A stretch of 64,000 nucleotides of DNA from Kitasatospora sp. NBC_00458 (GCF_036013975.1 NZ_CP107904.1:4403001-4467000), one strand, 5' to 3'. Positions 41,976-49,841 are shown, counted from the stretch's first letter. Notes: generated by a model not told the origin, from the letters alone. Made by a program: numbers and translations.

Positions 41976-44147
41976 TCAGCCCTGCGGCACCTCGGCGCGC
42001 AGCACGTACCAGCCGTCGTCCGGACCGGCCGCCAGGGTGCCGCCGATGGCGGTGAGGCGGACGGTCAGCCCGCCGACCCCGGAGCCGGGTGCGCTGACGC
42101 CGTCCGGCACCCCGTCGTTCTCCACCTCCAGCCGCACCCGCCCCCCGTCCGACGAGGTGGCGATCCGCACGTGGCGGGCCGAACTGTGCCGCAGGACGTT
42201 GGTGACGGCCTCCCGGAGCACCACGCTCAGCACGGCCCCCGCCGGCTCCGGCACCGGCTCGTCGTCGACCTCCACCGTGATCGCGGCCGCCTCCAGGACC
42301 GCCGCCGCGGACGCCAGTTCGGCGGCGAACGACAGTCGCAGGCCGTCGCTCGCCACCGTCCGCAGCTCGGTCTCCCCGCGCTCGGCCAGGCGCACGATGT
42401 CCCGCAGCTCGGCCCGGCTGCGGCCGGGATCGGCGGCCGCCAGCCGCCGGGCCAGTTCGGCCTTGAGCAGGATCGCGGTCAGCCCGTGGCCGAGCAGGTC
42501 GTGCAGGTCGCGGGCGGCACGCAGCCGCTCGGTCACCACGGCCGCCCGGGCCAGTCCCGCCCCCACCCGCTGGAGCTCCCGCACCAGCCGGACCAGGCGC
42601 AGCACCCCGTGGACGACGACGCAGCTGATCAGGACGTCGACGGCGGCGAACAGCCCCCGCGCCACTCCCCCGCCGGCGGCCGCGTCACCGCCGAGCGTGC
42701 CGCCGGCGATCGCCGCACCCGTGATCACCCCGCCGGCCGCCGCCGCGGCGGCCGCGAGCGCCAGGCCGGCCCGGAGCGGCGGGGCGGTCAGCAGCGTGCC
42801 GGCGAGGATGCCGACCGCGCCGATCCAGTTCCGCCCGAACCACGGCAGCGGCAGGAACGCGAGGGCCGCCGAGCCCAGCAGCAGCAGGCGGACAGGGCGC
42901 GAGCCGTCCAGCGACGAGAAGCGGAACTGGAGTCCGCAGAGCAGCAGCAGGCACGGAACACCGAGTCCGAGCAGCGGCGCCGGGATGAACAGCAGGGCCT
43001 TGACGCAGAAGGTGGCCAGGACGACGACGTACAGGCCGAGCACCGTCCGCAGCTCGGGCGGATCGGCGGAGTCCGCCGGCGCGGGGGTGGCCGCGACCGC
43101 CGCCTCGACGGCGAAGCGCCCGTCCGGTTCCAGACCCGCCGTCAGCGAGCCGCCCACCGCACGGACCCGGTCGGCGAGGCCGTCGAGCACCTCGGCCCCG
43201 AGCGCGGCCGTCGGCACCCCGTCGCTGACCACCCGCAGCACCACCTGGCCGGCCCGCTCGCCGGTGGCGATCTCGCAGTGCCGCGCGTCACCGACCCGCA
43301 CGACCGCGGTGACCGCCTCGCGCAGCACCGTCGCCAGCACCGTCCCGGCCGGTCCGAGCGGCTCCGAGTGCCCGATGCGGAGGTCGGCGGCGATGCCGGC
43401 GGAGGTCAGCAGGGCCCGGGCGCTGGCCGCCTCGGGCGCCAGTGAGAGGCTGCGCAGCTCGGCCGCCGTGGCGCGGGTCGCCGCCAGGGTCCCGCGCGCC
43501 GTGGCGATGAGGGTGTCCAGCAGCGCCGGGTCGTCCCGGAGCGCCAGGCCGTGCACCTCCCGCAGGCCCTCGGCGAGGCCGCTCCGCAGGCTGGACGCGA
43601 TGCGCAGGCGTTCGGCCGTCACCGCGGAGGCCGCCAGGGTGATCCGCGCGGCGTGCACCCGTGCCGCGAGCAGCGCGAGCGTGGTGACGGCGTAGAGCAT
43701 GACCGCGCCGATCACCAGGATGAGCACCAGGTCGACGGTGACGCGCGCACTGCCCGACCGCACCGCCTCGGTCAGCGCCGCGGCGCCCCCGAGCAGCACC
43801 AGCGGCACGCGCCGGCGTTCCAGCAGCAGTGAGGCGGCCGGCAGGCACAGCAGTCCGATCGAGACGCCGAGCGGGACGACCGCCAGCCAGCCGACGGCCG
43901 CCTCCGCGACCGTCCAGACCACCGGCGCCGTCCGGGGGGCGATCCGCCGCAGCCCCGGCGAGACGTGACGCAGCTGCGCCGCCACCAGCACCGCGCACGC
44001 CAGGGCGACGGCGAGCCCGGCACCCGGCTCCGCCGGCACCCGTGCCAGCCCCTTCAGGAAATGCACCGAGGCCACGGCGGCGGCGACCCCGACCACCAGC
44101 GCACGTGACAGCCGCGACGCGACATCGCCGCCAGAGACCCCCTCCAC
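41976..44147 (-). CDS. Tandem-duplicated NarL-type histidine kinase with a degenerate first module
   Basis: 723 residues holding two copies of a membrane region plus kinase core. In module 1 (about 1-355) the dimerisation helix reads RLRIASSLRSGLAEGL, with Arg188 where the phospho-His should be, and the N-box reads LREAVTAVVRVG without Asn. Module 2 (about 370-723) has RLRAARDLHDLLGHGLTAIL with His549 and LREAVTNVLRHSSARHVRIAT with the N-box Asn. GTG 44147 follows TACCAT by 6 nt, a leaderless layout. It converges on the response regulator gene. Confidence 0.9.
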   Translation of the reverse strand: MEGVSGGDVASRLSRALVVGVAAAVASVHFLKGLARVPAEPGAGLAVALACAVLVAAQLRHVSPGLRRIAPRTAPVVWTVAEAAVGWLAVVPLGVSIGLLCLPAASLLLERRRVPLVLLGGAAALTEAVRSGSARVTVDLVLILVIGAVMLYAVTTLALLAARVHAARITLAASAVTAERLRIASSLRSGLAEGLREVHGLALRDDPALLDTLIATARGTLAATRATAAELRSLSLAPEAASARALLTSAGIAADLRIGHSEPLGPAGTVLATVLREAVTAVVRVGDARHCEIATGERAGQVVLRVVSDGVPTAALGAEVLDGLADRVRAVGGSLTAGLEPDGRFAVEAAVAATPAPADSADPPELRTVLGLYVVVLATFCVKALLFIPAPLLGLGVPCLLLLCGLQFRFSSLDGSRPVRLLLLGSAALAFLPLPWFGRNWIGAVGILAGTLLTAPPLRAGLALAAAAAAAGGVITGAAIAGGTLGGDAAAGGGVARGLFAAVDVLISCVVVHGVLRLVRLVRELQRVGAGLARAAVVTERLRAARDLHDLLGHGLTAILLKAELARRLAAADPGRSRAELRDIVRLAERGETELRTVASDGLRLSFAAELASAAAVLEAAAITVEVDDEPVPEPAGAVLSVVLREAVTNVLRHSSARHVRIATSSDGGRVRLEVENDGVPDGVSAPGSGVGGLTVRLTAIGGTLAAGPDDGWYVLRAEVPQG

Positions 44148-44324
44148 CCCGGCATGGTACGCCGGGGAAGATCAACGCCGCCCCGGTGGCCGGCCGACCC
44201 CTGTACGGCCGGACACCGCCTGCACGGCCGAACACCCCTGCACGGCCGGACACCCGGCGGCCGTCGGCGCCCCGGCCCGCGTCGCGGCAGGGAGCGCGGC
44301 CCCGGCGACGGGCGCGACCGCGGC

Positions 44325-44918
44325 TCAGCGCGGTGCGGTGTCGTCGGCCGGGAAGGCCGGACCGTGGCCGGGCACGATCACGTCCGCCGCGTCCAGCACC
44401 CGGAGCCGGGAGGTCAGGAGCACGTCGTGGTCCGGCGCCACCGGGTCCTCCACCGGGCCGTTGGGCCGCCACCACAGGTCGCCCACGAAGGCGACGACGC
44501 CCGAGCCGGTGCCCGCCAGCAGCGTGATGTCCTCGACGCTGTGCCCGGGGGTGCGGATCAGCCGCAGGGACGGGGTGAGCTCGTAGCCCTCGGCGTCGCG
44601 GTCGGTCCACTGGTCGTCCCGGTAGATCGCCTTGTGGTCGTGCACGCGGGCCCGGCCGAACAGGCCGACGTTCATGGTGTTGTCCGGGTGGTGGTGGCTG
44701 AGCACCACGTCGGTGATGTCGTCGGGGCCGAGCCCCAGCTCGGCGAGCGGGCCGAGGATCCGGTCCCGGCCGGCCACCATGCCGGGGTCGACGATCACGT
44801 GGTGCTCCCCGTCGGTGACGTAGGAGACGGTGGCGGCGACACCGGGGCCGGTGGAGAGGGTGTAGCCGGTGGTCAGGATCGTGTACACGGCGCTGCGGCC
44901 GAGCGGGGCGTCTGTCAT
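44325..44918 (-). CDS. Metallo-beta-lactamase-fold hydrolase (MBLAC1-like) with variant metal motif
   Basis: 197 residues of MBL fold: TVSYVTDGEHHVIVDPGMV, VVLSHHHPDNTMN, RTPGHSVEDITLL, VAFVGDLWW and VIVPGHGP. The usual HxHxDH reads HHHPDN, so the last His is replaced by Asn; other metal ligands are present. It is a cytoplasmic hydrolase of unknown substrate. It starts divergently from the GlxA-type regulator, which may control it. ATG 44918 lies just after GGAGG. Confidence 0.88.
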   Translation of the reverse strand: MTDAPLGRSAVYTILTTGYTLSTGPGVAATVSYVTDGEHHVIVDPGMVAGRDRILGPLAELGLGPDDITDVVLSHHHPDNTMNVGLFGRARVHDHKAIYRDDQWTDRDAEGYELTPSLRLIRTPGHSVEDITLLAGTGSGVVAFVGDLWWRPNGPVEDPVAPDHDVLLTSRLRVLDAADVIVPGHGPAFPADDTAPR

Positions 44919-44982
44919 GCCTCCGAGTCTTCCGGGCGGGCCGCCCGGTCACGAGTGGCCGTGCTGCCACCGATCGCAGGAA

Positions 44983-45005
44983 TCGTGCCAGCGGATTCGT
45001 GCCAG
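44983..45005. promoter_or_regulatory. Direct repeats TCGTGCCAG in a divergent promoter region
   Basis: TCGTGCCAG occurs at 44983-44991 and 44997-45005, 14 bp apart, between the MBL and GlxA-type genes. AraC-family regulators commonly bind such direct repeats. Confidence 0.55.
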
Positions 45006-45015
45006 ACTCCCCCAC

Positions 45016-45972
45016 GTGCCGCCATTCGTGACCGTCGCCGCCTACGCCCCGCCCGGTGTGGGCATGCTCGCGGCCGGTATCGCCTCCGAGGTTTTCGACG
45101 CCCGGGGCCAGGGCCTGCCCGGCTTCGACTTCGCCCTCTGCACCGACCGGCCGGGACAGGTCCGCACCGACGTCGGACTCCCGCTCCTGGTCGGGCAGGG
45201 CCTCGACCGGCTGGCCGCCGCCGACCTGGTGATCGCCCTGCCCTGGGCGGACTTCCGTACCCCGCCGGCCCCCGCCGTGCTCGACGCCCTGACCGCGGCG
45301 CACGAGCGCGGCGCCCTGGTCGCGGGGCACTGCGTGGGCACCTTCGCGCTCGCCGCGGCCGGGCTGCTCGACGGCCTGCGCGCCACCACCCACTGGCGCT
45401 TCGCCGCCCTGCTGGCCGACCGCCACCCGGCCGTCACCGTCGAACCCGAAGCCCTCTACATCGACGAGGGCCGGATCATCACCGGCGCGGGCGCCGCCGC
45501 CGGCTTCGACCTCTGCCTGCACCTGCTGCGCCGGGAGCACGGCGCCGTGACGGCCAACGCGATCGCCCGCGACCTGGTGCTGCCCTCCCACCGCGACGGT
45601 GGCCAGGCCCAGTACCTGGCCACCCCCATCCCCGAGGACTGCCAGGACGAACGGCTCGCCGACGTCCTCACCTGGGCCCGGGAGAACCTCCACGAACCGC
45701 TCCCCGTCGCGGAGTTGGCCCGCCGGGCCCTGATGAGCAGACGCTCCTTCGCGCGCCGCTTCAACGCCGCCACCGGGACCACCCCGCACGCCTGGCTGCT
45801 CGGACTGCGGCTCAGCCGCGCCGAGGAGCTCCTGGAGACCACCGACCTGCCGGTCGAGGAGGTCGCCCGCCTGGTCGGCTACGGCAGCGCCGCCGTCCTC
45901 CGCGCCCAGTTCGTCCGCCGCCGCGGAGTCCCCCCGCGCTCCTACCGCCGCTCCTTCACCCGCACCCCGTGA
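45016..45972 (+). CDS. GlxA-family transcriptional regulator (DJ-1/PfpI plus AraC HTH)
   Basis: 318 residues. The DJ-1-like half has VTVAAYAPPGVGMLAAGIASEVF and LVAGHCVGTFALAAAGLLDGLRATTHWRF. The AraC half has LPVAELARRALMSRRSFARRFNAATGTTPHAWLLGLRLSRAEELLE and VEEVARLVGYGSAAVLRAQFVRRRGVPPRSYRRSF. It is a paralogue of the regulator at 22399. GTG 45016 has no ribosome site, so a leaderless message is possible; GTG 45028 is an alternative. The divergent MBL gene is a likely target. Confidence 0.9.
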   Translation: MPPFVTVAAYAPPGVGMLAAGIASEVFDARGQGLPGFDFALCTDRPGQVRTDVGLPLLVGQGLDRLAAADLVIALPWADFRTPPAPAVLDALTAAHERGALVAGHCVGTFALAAAGLLDGLRATTHWRFAALLADRHPAVTVEPEALYIDEGRIITGAGAAAGFDLCLHLLRREHGAVTANAIARDLVLPSHRDGGQAQYLATPIPEDCQDERLADVLTWARENLHEPLPVAELARRALMSRRSFARRFNAATGTTPHAWLLGLRLSRAEELLETTDLPVEEVARLVGYGSAAVLRAQFVRRRGVPPRSYRRSFTRTP

Positions 45973-46009
45973 CCCGCGCCCGGGGCCGCCCCGGAGCGCC
46001 TCGCACAAC

Positions 46010-46043
46010 GGAAAAGCCCCAGGTCATCGACCTGGGGCTTTCC
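46010..46043 (-). terminator. Terminator next to the displaced tRNA-Gly 3' end
   Basis: A stem of about 15 bp (46010-46025 with 46029-46043) around ATC. It lies beyond the 3'-fragment of tRNA-Gly, as the original terminator of that tRNA would. It also serves the GlxA-type gene. Confidence 0.85.
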
Positions 46044-46047
46044 TTCT

Positions 46048-46089
46048 GAGCGGGCGACGAGAATCGAACTCGCGCTATAAGCTTGGGAA
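46048..46089 (-). repeat. att site (left): 42-bp duplicate of the tRNA-Gly 3' half
   Basis: These 42 bp are identical to 49196-49237 and cover the T-arm, variable region and part of the anticodon arm of tRNA-Gly. The identity stops at 46090. It is the displaced original 3' end left by site-specific integration. Confidence 0.92.
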
Positions 46090-46210
46090 TCTCGTCAACC
46101 AGGCACAACTAGATACCTTCTGACCTGCGGATATGACCTCCAGAAGCCCTCGCGATGCCAGTCCACAGGGGCGGGAAGTAGCCGCCACTTACCGCCACTC
46201 TCCGCCGCTT

Positions 46211-46231
46211 GGGGCACAGGTAGGGCACAGG
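46211..46231. repeat. Paired GGGCAC motifs near the left att
   Basis: GGGGCACAGGTAGGGCACAGG contains two GGGCAC copies 11 bp apart. A matching pair lies near the right end (49113-49132). These are candidate integrase arm-binding sites. Confidence 0.4.
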
Positions 46232-46279
46232 CTCCACCGACGTCGAAGCGTCGCCGGTTGAGCCTGCCCGCCCACGTTT

Positions 46280-46510
46280 TCAGACTCCGCCGCCGCCCAC
46301 CAACGTCTCCTGACTGTCAGCAGACCGACGCATAGAAGAGCGCTCGTACAGCAGCAGGAAGGGCGCCACGTACCCCGACGCCTCGGGGACGGTGGCCTTG
46401 CCACTGCAGATCAGTACGATTCCGGCCACCAAGGCCAGTCCGTAGGCCAAGACGCTCAGCCATGCCGACGAACCCGAGCTTGAACCCTCGGAACCGCTGG
46501 GTAGTGTCAT
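46280..46510 (-). CDS. Small membrane protein of the element (76 aa)
   Basis: MTLPSGSEGSSSGSSAW is followed by a hydrophobic segment (LSVLAYGLALVAGIVLICSG), a short loop and GYVAPFLLLYERSS. ATG 46510 has an AGGT-type site upstream. I do not recognise a family. Small membrane proteins (Spd type) occur in AICEs, but no homology is claimed. Confidence 0.5.
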   Translation of the reverse strand: MTLPSGSEGSSSGSSAWLSVLAYGLALVAGIVLICSGKATVPEASGYVAPFLLLYERSSMRRSADSQETLVGGGGV

Positions 46511-46547
46511 AGGTGACCTCTTCTGTCATACGCGATGGAGACTGGTC

Positions 46548-46585
46548 AGAGACGGCTCCCGCTGCAACGGGGGCCGTCTCTTTTT
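46548..46585 (+). terminator. Rho-independent terminator without an upstream gene
   Basis: AGAGACGGCTCCC (46548-46560) pairs with GGGGGCCGTCTCT (46569-46581), followed by TTTT on the plus strand. No plus-strand gene precedes it, so it may be left over from a deleted gene or end a small RNA. Confidence 0.65.
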
Positions 46586-46642
46586 GACGGCCGCGCCTCC
46601 TGCCATTGATCGTGACAGAGCGTATAGACAAGTCCAAGACGG

Positions 46643-46731
46643 TTATCCACAGGCCATGTGCAGAACTCCCCTTCCCCTGGGGATAACTGACGCTTTTCGG
46701 TGGATGAATCTGTGGAGAAACCTGTGGATGC
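46643..46731. other. Cluster of DnaA-box-like sequences, candidate origin
   Basis: TTATCCACA (46643-46651) is a perfect DnaA box. TGGGGATAA (46678-46686) and TGTGGAGAA (46711-46719) are one-mismatch boxes on the opposite strand, and TGTGGATGC (46723-46731) is a weaker one. The block is AT-rich for this genome and sits in the element upstream of the rep remnant. Origin function is inferred. Confidence 0.5.
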
Positions 46732-47161
46732 CGCAAGTCGGCACGACATCACATCGGGGCTGACCTGCGAAGACGTCAACTTTAGCCTGTGCATAAGAAA
46801 TACTTCACAGCCCGGACAGGCATGTGCCACGAAATGCCACCCTGAGAGTCGGTCAGCAGTCGGGCAGATAGCTCAGATTGACTATGAGTCGATGGCCCAG
46901 CCGGGGGCCCGCATGTAGCGCTGCGGGCGGTGGAGCGGTTTTGGCCGGTGTCCTGCCTGGTTTGGGGTCGAGCATGATCGGGGGACCGTAAGCTGTTGCG
47001 ACTCGGTCAGGGCTCCTTGGGCCTGACCGCAATTTGGCCGAGTGGCCCCCCGTTCTTGCTCGACTCGGGTCCCGAGCCTGGGAGGTGGGTAAAACCGTGG
47101 AGCCGCCCGTCCCCAGCCCCGGCAGGCTCTAACCCCGGCATCCCTCCCAGCCGCACGCTCG
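46732..47161. other. Non-coding part of the element
   Basis: 430 bp, relatively AT-rich at first. I see no gene; the deletion that removed the N-terminal part of rep probably ends near 47190. Confidence 0.5.
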
Positions 47162-47788
47162 CGTGCGCGGCCGCCGCCGGAGCGGGGCGAAGACAGGGGC
47201 ACGCAGGTGGACGTCCGGCCGATCGGGGCCTTCGCCGCCGGGGAGATCACGGAACGGGCTGTGGCCTCGTACGTCGCCAAGTACGCCACCAAGTCGGCCG
47301 AGACCACCGAGACCGTGGACCGCCGGATCCTGGAGCGTCACGAACTCGACCGGCACGACCTGCCCGCCCACACCCGACGCCTGATCGAAGCCTGCTGGGA
47401 CCTCGACGGGCACTACCCCGGCCGCCTGCTCGCGCACTGGTCCCACATGCTCGGCTTCCGCGGCCACTTCTCCAGCAAGTCCCCCACCTACTCGACCACG
47501 CTCGGCGCCCTCCGACAGGTCCGCGCCGACTACCGCGCCGACCAAGCCCGCACCGAACTTCGGGAACGGCTCCTCACCGCCGGGCTCCCGGACCTGGATG
47601 ACCTGCCCGACACCGAGACCATGGTCGTCGCCCACTGGTCCTTCGCCGGCGCCGGCAACTCCCCGGGTGAGTCCATGCTCGCCGCGTCGATCGCCCGGGA
47701 CCTGCGCGAACGCCACAACACCGACCGACAGGAGATACGCGCACAACTCGCGCGAGAAGAGGGGGAAGCAGCATGGACCGCCTGCTGA
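47162..47788 (+). pseudogene. Truncated RepSA-like replication initiator (C-terminal ~200 residues only)
   Basis: In frame from about 47195, RGTQVDVRPIGAFAAGEITERAVASYVAKYATKSAE matches the region of RepSA-type initiators after the zinc ribbon. LRELLTAG-like helices and a C-terminal MVVAHWSFAGAGNS follow, ending at 47788. Full-length relatives are about 450-500 residues. The N-terminal catalytic and DNA-binding parts are missing. GTG 47207 could start a 193-residue product. The end overlaps the xis start by 16 bp. Confidence 0.85.
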
Positions 47789-47985
47789 CAATCAAGGAGG
47801 TGGCCGAGCGCCGCGGCACCTGGGAGAGCAGCGGGGAGCGCTTCCCCCGCCGACTGGTCGCGGAGCGCCGTATCGCCTTCGTCAAGGTCGGTCGTCACGT
47901 CCGCATCACCGAATCGGCCCTCGTCGACTACGTGGCCGCCAACACTGCTCAGCCTCGGTCCCGCCGACTGCGGTCGGTGGCATAA
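47773..47985 (+). CDS. xis: Excisionase (HTH, Xis of AICE type)
   Basis: 70 residues: LLTIKEVAERRGTWESSGERFPRRLVAERRIAFVKVGRHVRITESALVDYVAANT, a MerR-like winged helix typical of AICE/phage excisionases. It overlaps the rep remnant and ends directly before int, so the two are probably cotranscribed. A GGAG-like site precedes the ATG. Confidence 0.92.
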   Translation: MDRLLTIKEVAERRGTWESSGERFPRRLVAERRIAFVKVGRHVRITESALVDYVAANTAQPRSRRLRSVA

Positions 47986-49113
47986 GTGGCAAGCAAGCGA
48001 CGGCAGTTCGGCCGTATCCGCAAGCTCCCTTCCGGCCGCTACCAGGCTCGATACCTCGGCCCGGACGGCCTCCTTCGGCCCCCGCCGGAGACCTTCGAGA
48101 CCAAGACCGACGCGGACGACTGGCTGGCCGAGATGCAGACCACGATCCGCAAGAAGGACTGGCGCGGCCCTGACGCCGGGGCGGTCAACTTCGCCAAGTA
48201 CGCCGATGCTTGGATCACAGAACGTGGGGTGATGCCGACCACCCTGGAGCTGTACCGCCGGCTGCTGCGACTGCACCTCGAACCGACTTGCGGGGACCTC
48301 GACCTGGACGAGATCACGCCGCCGCTGATCCGCGCGTGGCGGGCCGAACTCCGGGCCACCGGCAAGCACACCACTGCCGCGAAGGCATACCGCCTGATGA
48401 AGTCCATCATGGCCACCGCGACCGATGACGAGTTGATCCGCCGGAACCCGTGCCGGATCAAGGGTGCGGGCAAGGAGTCGGCGGAGGAGCGCGGAGTCGC
48501 CAGCATCGAGAAGGTCTACGAACTGGCTGAGCTCGTGGGGCTGCGCTGGCGCGCCATGGTCGTGCTCGCCGCCTTCACGACGCTTCGCCCTGAGGAGCTG
48601 GCCGAGCTGCGCCGCAAAGACATCGACCCCGTGTCCGGTACGGTCCGCGTCCGGCTCGCGGCCCCTGAACTCAACACCGGCCGGCGGGCGCTCGGGGACA
48701 CAAAGTCCGACGCGGGCAAACGGGTCGTGACCATCCCGGCCGCGGTCCTGCCGGATGTCCGGCTGCACCTGGAGCTGTTCGCCGAAAGGGGGGATGAGGG
48801 CCTGCTGTTCGTCGGAGAGAAGGGCGCCCCGTTCCGCCGGACCACCTTCGGGCGAATCTGGCGCAAGGCACGCGCCAAGGCAGGCATGCCGGGGTTCCGC
48901 TTCTACGACCTCCGCCACACCGGCAACAATCTGGCCGCCGCCACCGGGGCCAGTCTCAAGGAGCTGATGGCCCGCATGGGGCACGCCTCCGTTCGGGCCG
49001 CGTTGATCTACCAACACGCGACCGGCGAGCGGGATCAGAAGATCGCGGACGGCATGGACGCAGCGATCAACGATGCCCTCGGCCGGGGCACGCCACCGTC
49101 CGAGGAGTCATAG
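47986..49113 (+). CDS. int: Tyrosine recombinase integrase
   Basis: 375 residues: an N-terminal AP2-like arm domain (GRIRKLPSGRYQARYLGPDG), a SAM-like core-binding domain (FAKYADAWITERGVMPTTLELYRRLL), and a catalytic domain with Arg201 (TTLRPEELAEL), the FRFYDLRHTGNNLAAATG box and Tyr342 (ALIYQHATGERD). It should integrate and, with Xis, excise the element at tRNA-Gly. GTG 47986 follows the xis stop at once. Confidence 0.95.
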   Translation: MASKRRQFGRIRKLPSGRYQARYLGPDGLLRPPPETFETKTDADDWLAEMQTTIRKKDWRGPDAGAVNFAKYADAWITERGVMPTTLELYRRLLRLHLEPTCGDLDLDEITPPLIRAWRAELRATGKHTTAAKAYRLMKSIMATATDDELIRRNPCRIKGAGKESAEERGVASIEKVYELAELVGLRWRAMVVLAAFTTLRPEELAELRRKDIDPVSGTVRVRLAAPELNTGRRALGDTKSDAGKRVVTIPAAVLPDVRLHLELFAERGDEGLLFVGEKGAPFRRTTFGRIWRKARAKAGMPGFRFYDLRHTGNNLAAATGASLKELMARMGHASVRAALIYQHATGERDQKIADGMDAAINDALGRGTPPSEES

Positions 49114-49132
49114 GGGCACGCAGGGGGCACGG
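49113..49132. repeat. Paired GGGGCAC motifs near the right att
   Basis: GGGGCACGCAGGGGGCAC directly follows int and mirrors the pair at 46211-46231. Candidate integrase arm sites. Confidence 0.4.
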
Positions 49133-49146
49133 GAGCCCGAAAACAC

Positions 49147-49188
49147 AAAAGGCCCGGGTCGGGGATCATGCCCCTGACCTGGGCCTTT
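49147..49188. terminator. Terminator between int and tRNA-Gly
   Basis: AAAGGCCCGGGTC...GACCTGGGCCTTT with an inner GGGG/CCCC stem. It can serve int on the plus strand and tRNA-Gly on the minus strand. Confidence 0.82.
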
Positions 49189-49195
49189 ACTGCTG

Positions 49196-49237
49196 GAGCG
49201 GGCGACGAGAATCGAACTCGCGCTATAAGCTTGGGAA
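49196..49237 (-). repeat. att site (right): 42-bp repeat inside tRNA-Gly
   Basis: Identical to 46048-46089. This copy rebuilds the 3' half of the functional tRNA. Confidence 0.92.
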
Positions 49238-49267
49238 GCTCATGTTCTACCATTAAACTACGCCCGC
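49197..49267 (-). tRNA. tRNA-Gly (anticodon CCC), integration target
   Basis: Acceptor GCGGGCG/CGCCCGC, D-arm with AATGGTAGA, anticodon arm TGAGC-TTCCCAA-GCTTA (anticodon CCC), T-arm CGAGTTCGATTCTCG. 71 nt. Its 3' part is supplied by the integrated element. Confidence 0.95.
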
Positions 49268-49549
49268 TTGACGGGCCGTCAGAGAGCGCCCGATCTGCCC
49301 TCACTGTACCCCATGCGTGACACCCGTTGCACAGGTGGCCCGGGGTCGTGGCGGAGCCGCCGGAGGCGGGGGCGGAGGCGTACTCTTTGGGCCGCGTGAG
49401 AGTGCCGCGGCGGGTGGGGCGCGGGGCGGCGAGCCTTGGTGTGGAATGTCCGGAACATCCCCTAATGTGACGCTGGTCCCGGGGGCTTTCGCCCGTTCGG
49501 GGCGCGACGAGTACGGGTGAGTACCGGGGTAAGGATGGGAAGGGGATCG

Positions 49550-49771
49550 ATGGAGCAGCGCGCCGTCGTTCGTTGTGCCGAAGGGCACCTGTTCAGCACC
49601 ACCACGTTCCCGATGCAGAATCTCGGGCCGGGCCGGCTCGGGCCCGGGCGGCTGATCCGCTGCCCGCAGTGCGGGCGGATGAGGAGTTCGGTGCTGGCCG
49701 ACGTGCGGGAGCTGTCCGGGCCGCAACTGGCCCGGGCCCTGCGGCTGGAGGCCGCGGAGTTCCTGGCCTGA
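49550..49771 (+). CDS. Small zinc-ribbon protein
   Basis: 73 residues: RCAEGHLFSTTTFPMQN and LIRCPQCGRMRSSVLADVRELSG. The CxxC pair and the upstream Cys/His could bind zinc. It resembles small streptomycete proteins of unknown role. ATG 49550 has GGAAGGGG five bases upstream; ATG 49535 is in frame but badly spaced. It ends at the hairpin before dcd. Confidence 0.78.
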   Translation: MEQRAVVRCAEGHLFSTTTFPMQNLGPGRLGPGRLIRCPQCGRMRSSVLADVRELSGPQLARALRLEAAEFLA

Positions 49772-49802
49772 CAGGGGCGACCGCGGGACGGGAGTGACAG
49801 GT

Positions 49803-49831
49803 GCGGCCCCGGGCGATTCGTCCGGGGCCGC
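49803..49831 (+). terminator. Hairpin terminator
   Basis: GCGGCCCCGG (49803-49812) pairs with CCGGGGCCGC (49822-49831), after the zinc-ribbon gene. Confidence 0.7.
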
Positions 49832-49841
49832 GTCGTGCACG

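Larger units (their letters stand above)
46048..49237. mobile_element. Remnant integrative element (AICE-like) in tRNA-Gly(CCC), about 3.15 kb
   Basis: It is bounded by a 42-bp direct repeat of the tRNA 3' half. It carries rep remnant, xis and int in the order typical of pSAM2-like AICEs, with int next to the tRNA. No FtsK/Tra translocase, Spd or KorA-type genes are present, and the rep gene is N-terminally truncated, so the element has been cut down. It may still excise if Int and Xis work. Confidence 0.9.

Noticed and set aside
46048..46089. A second tRNA-Gly gene
   Set aside because: Only the 3' half matches; the sequence after the anticodon arm diverges, so it is an att remnant.
46882..47307. 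Minus-strand frame in the element
   Set aside because: Composition is irregular, there is no ribosome site, and it overlaps the rep remnant whose homology is on the plus strand.
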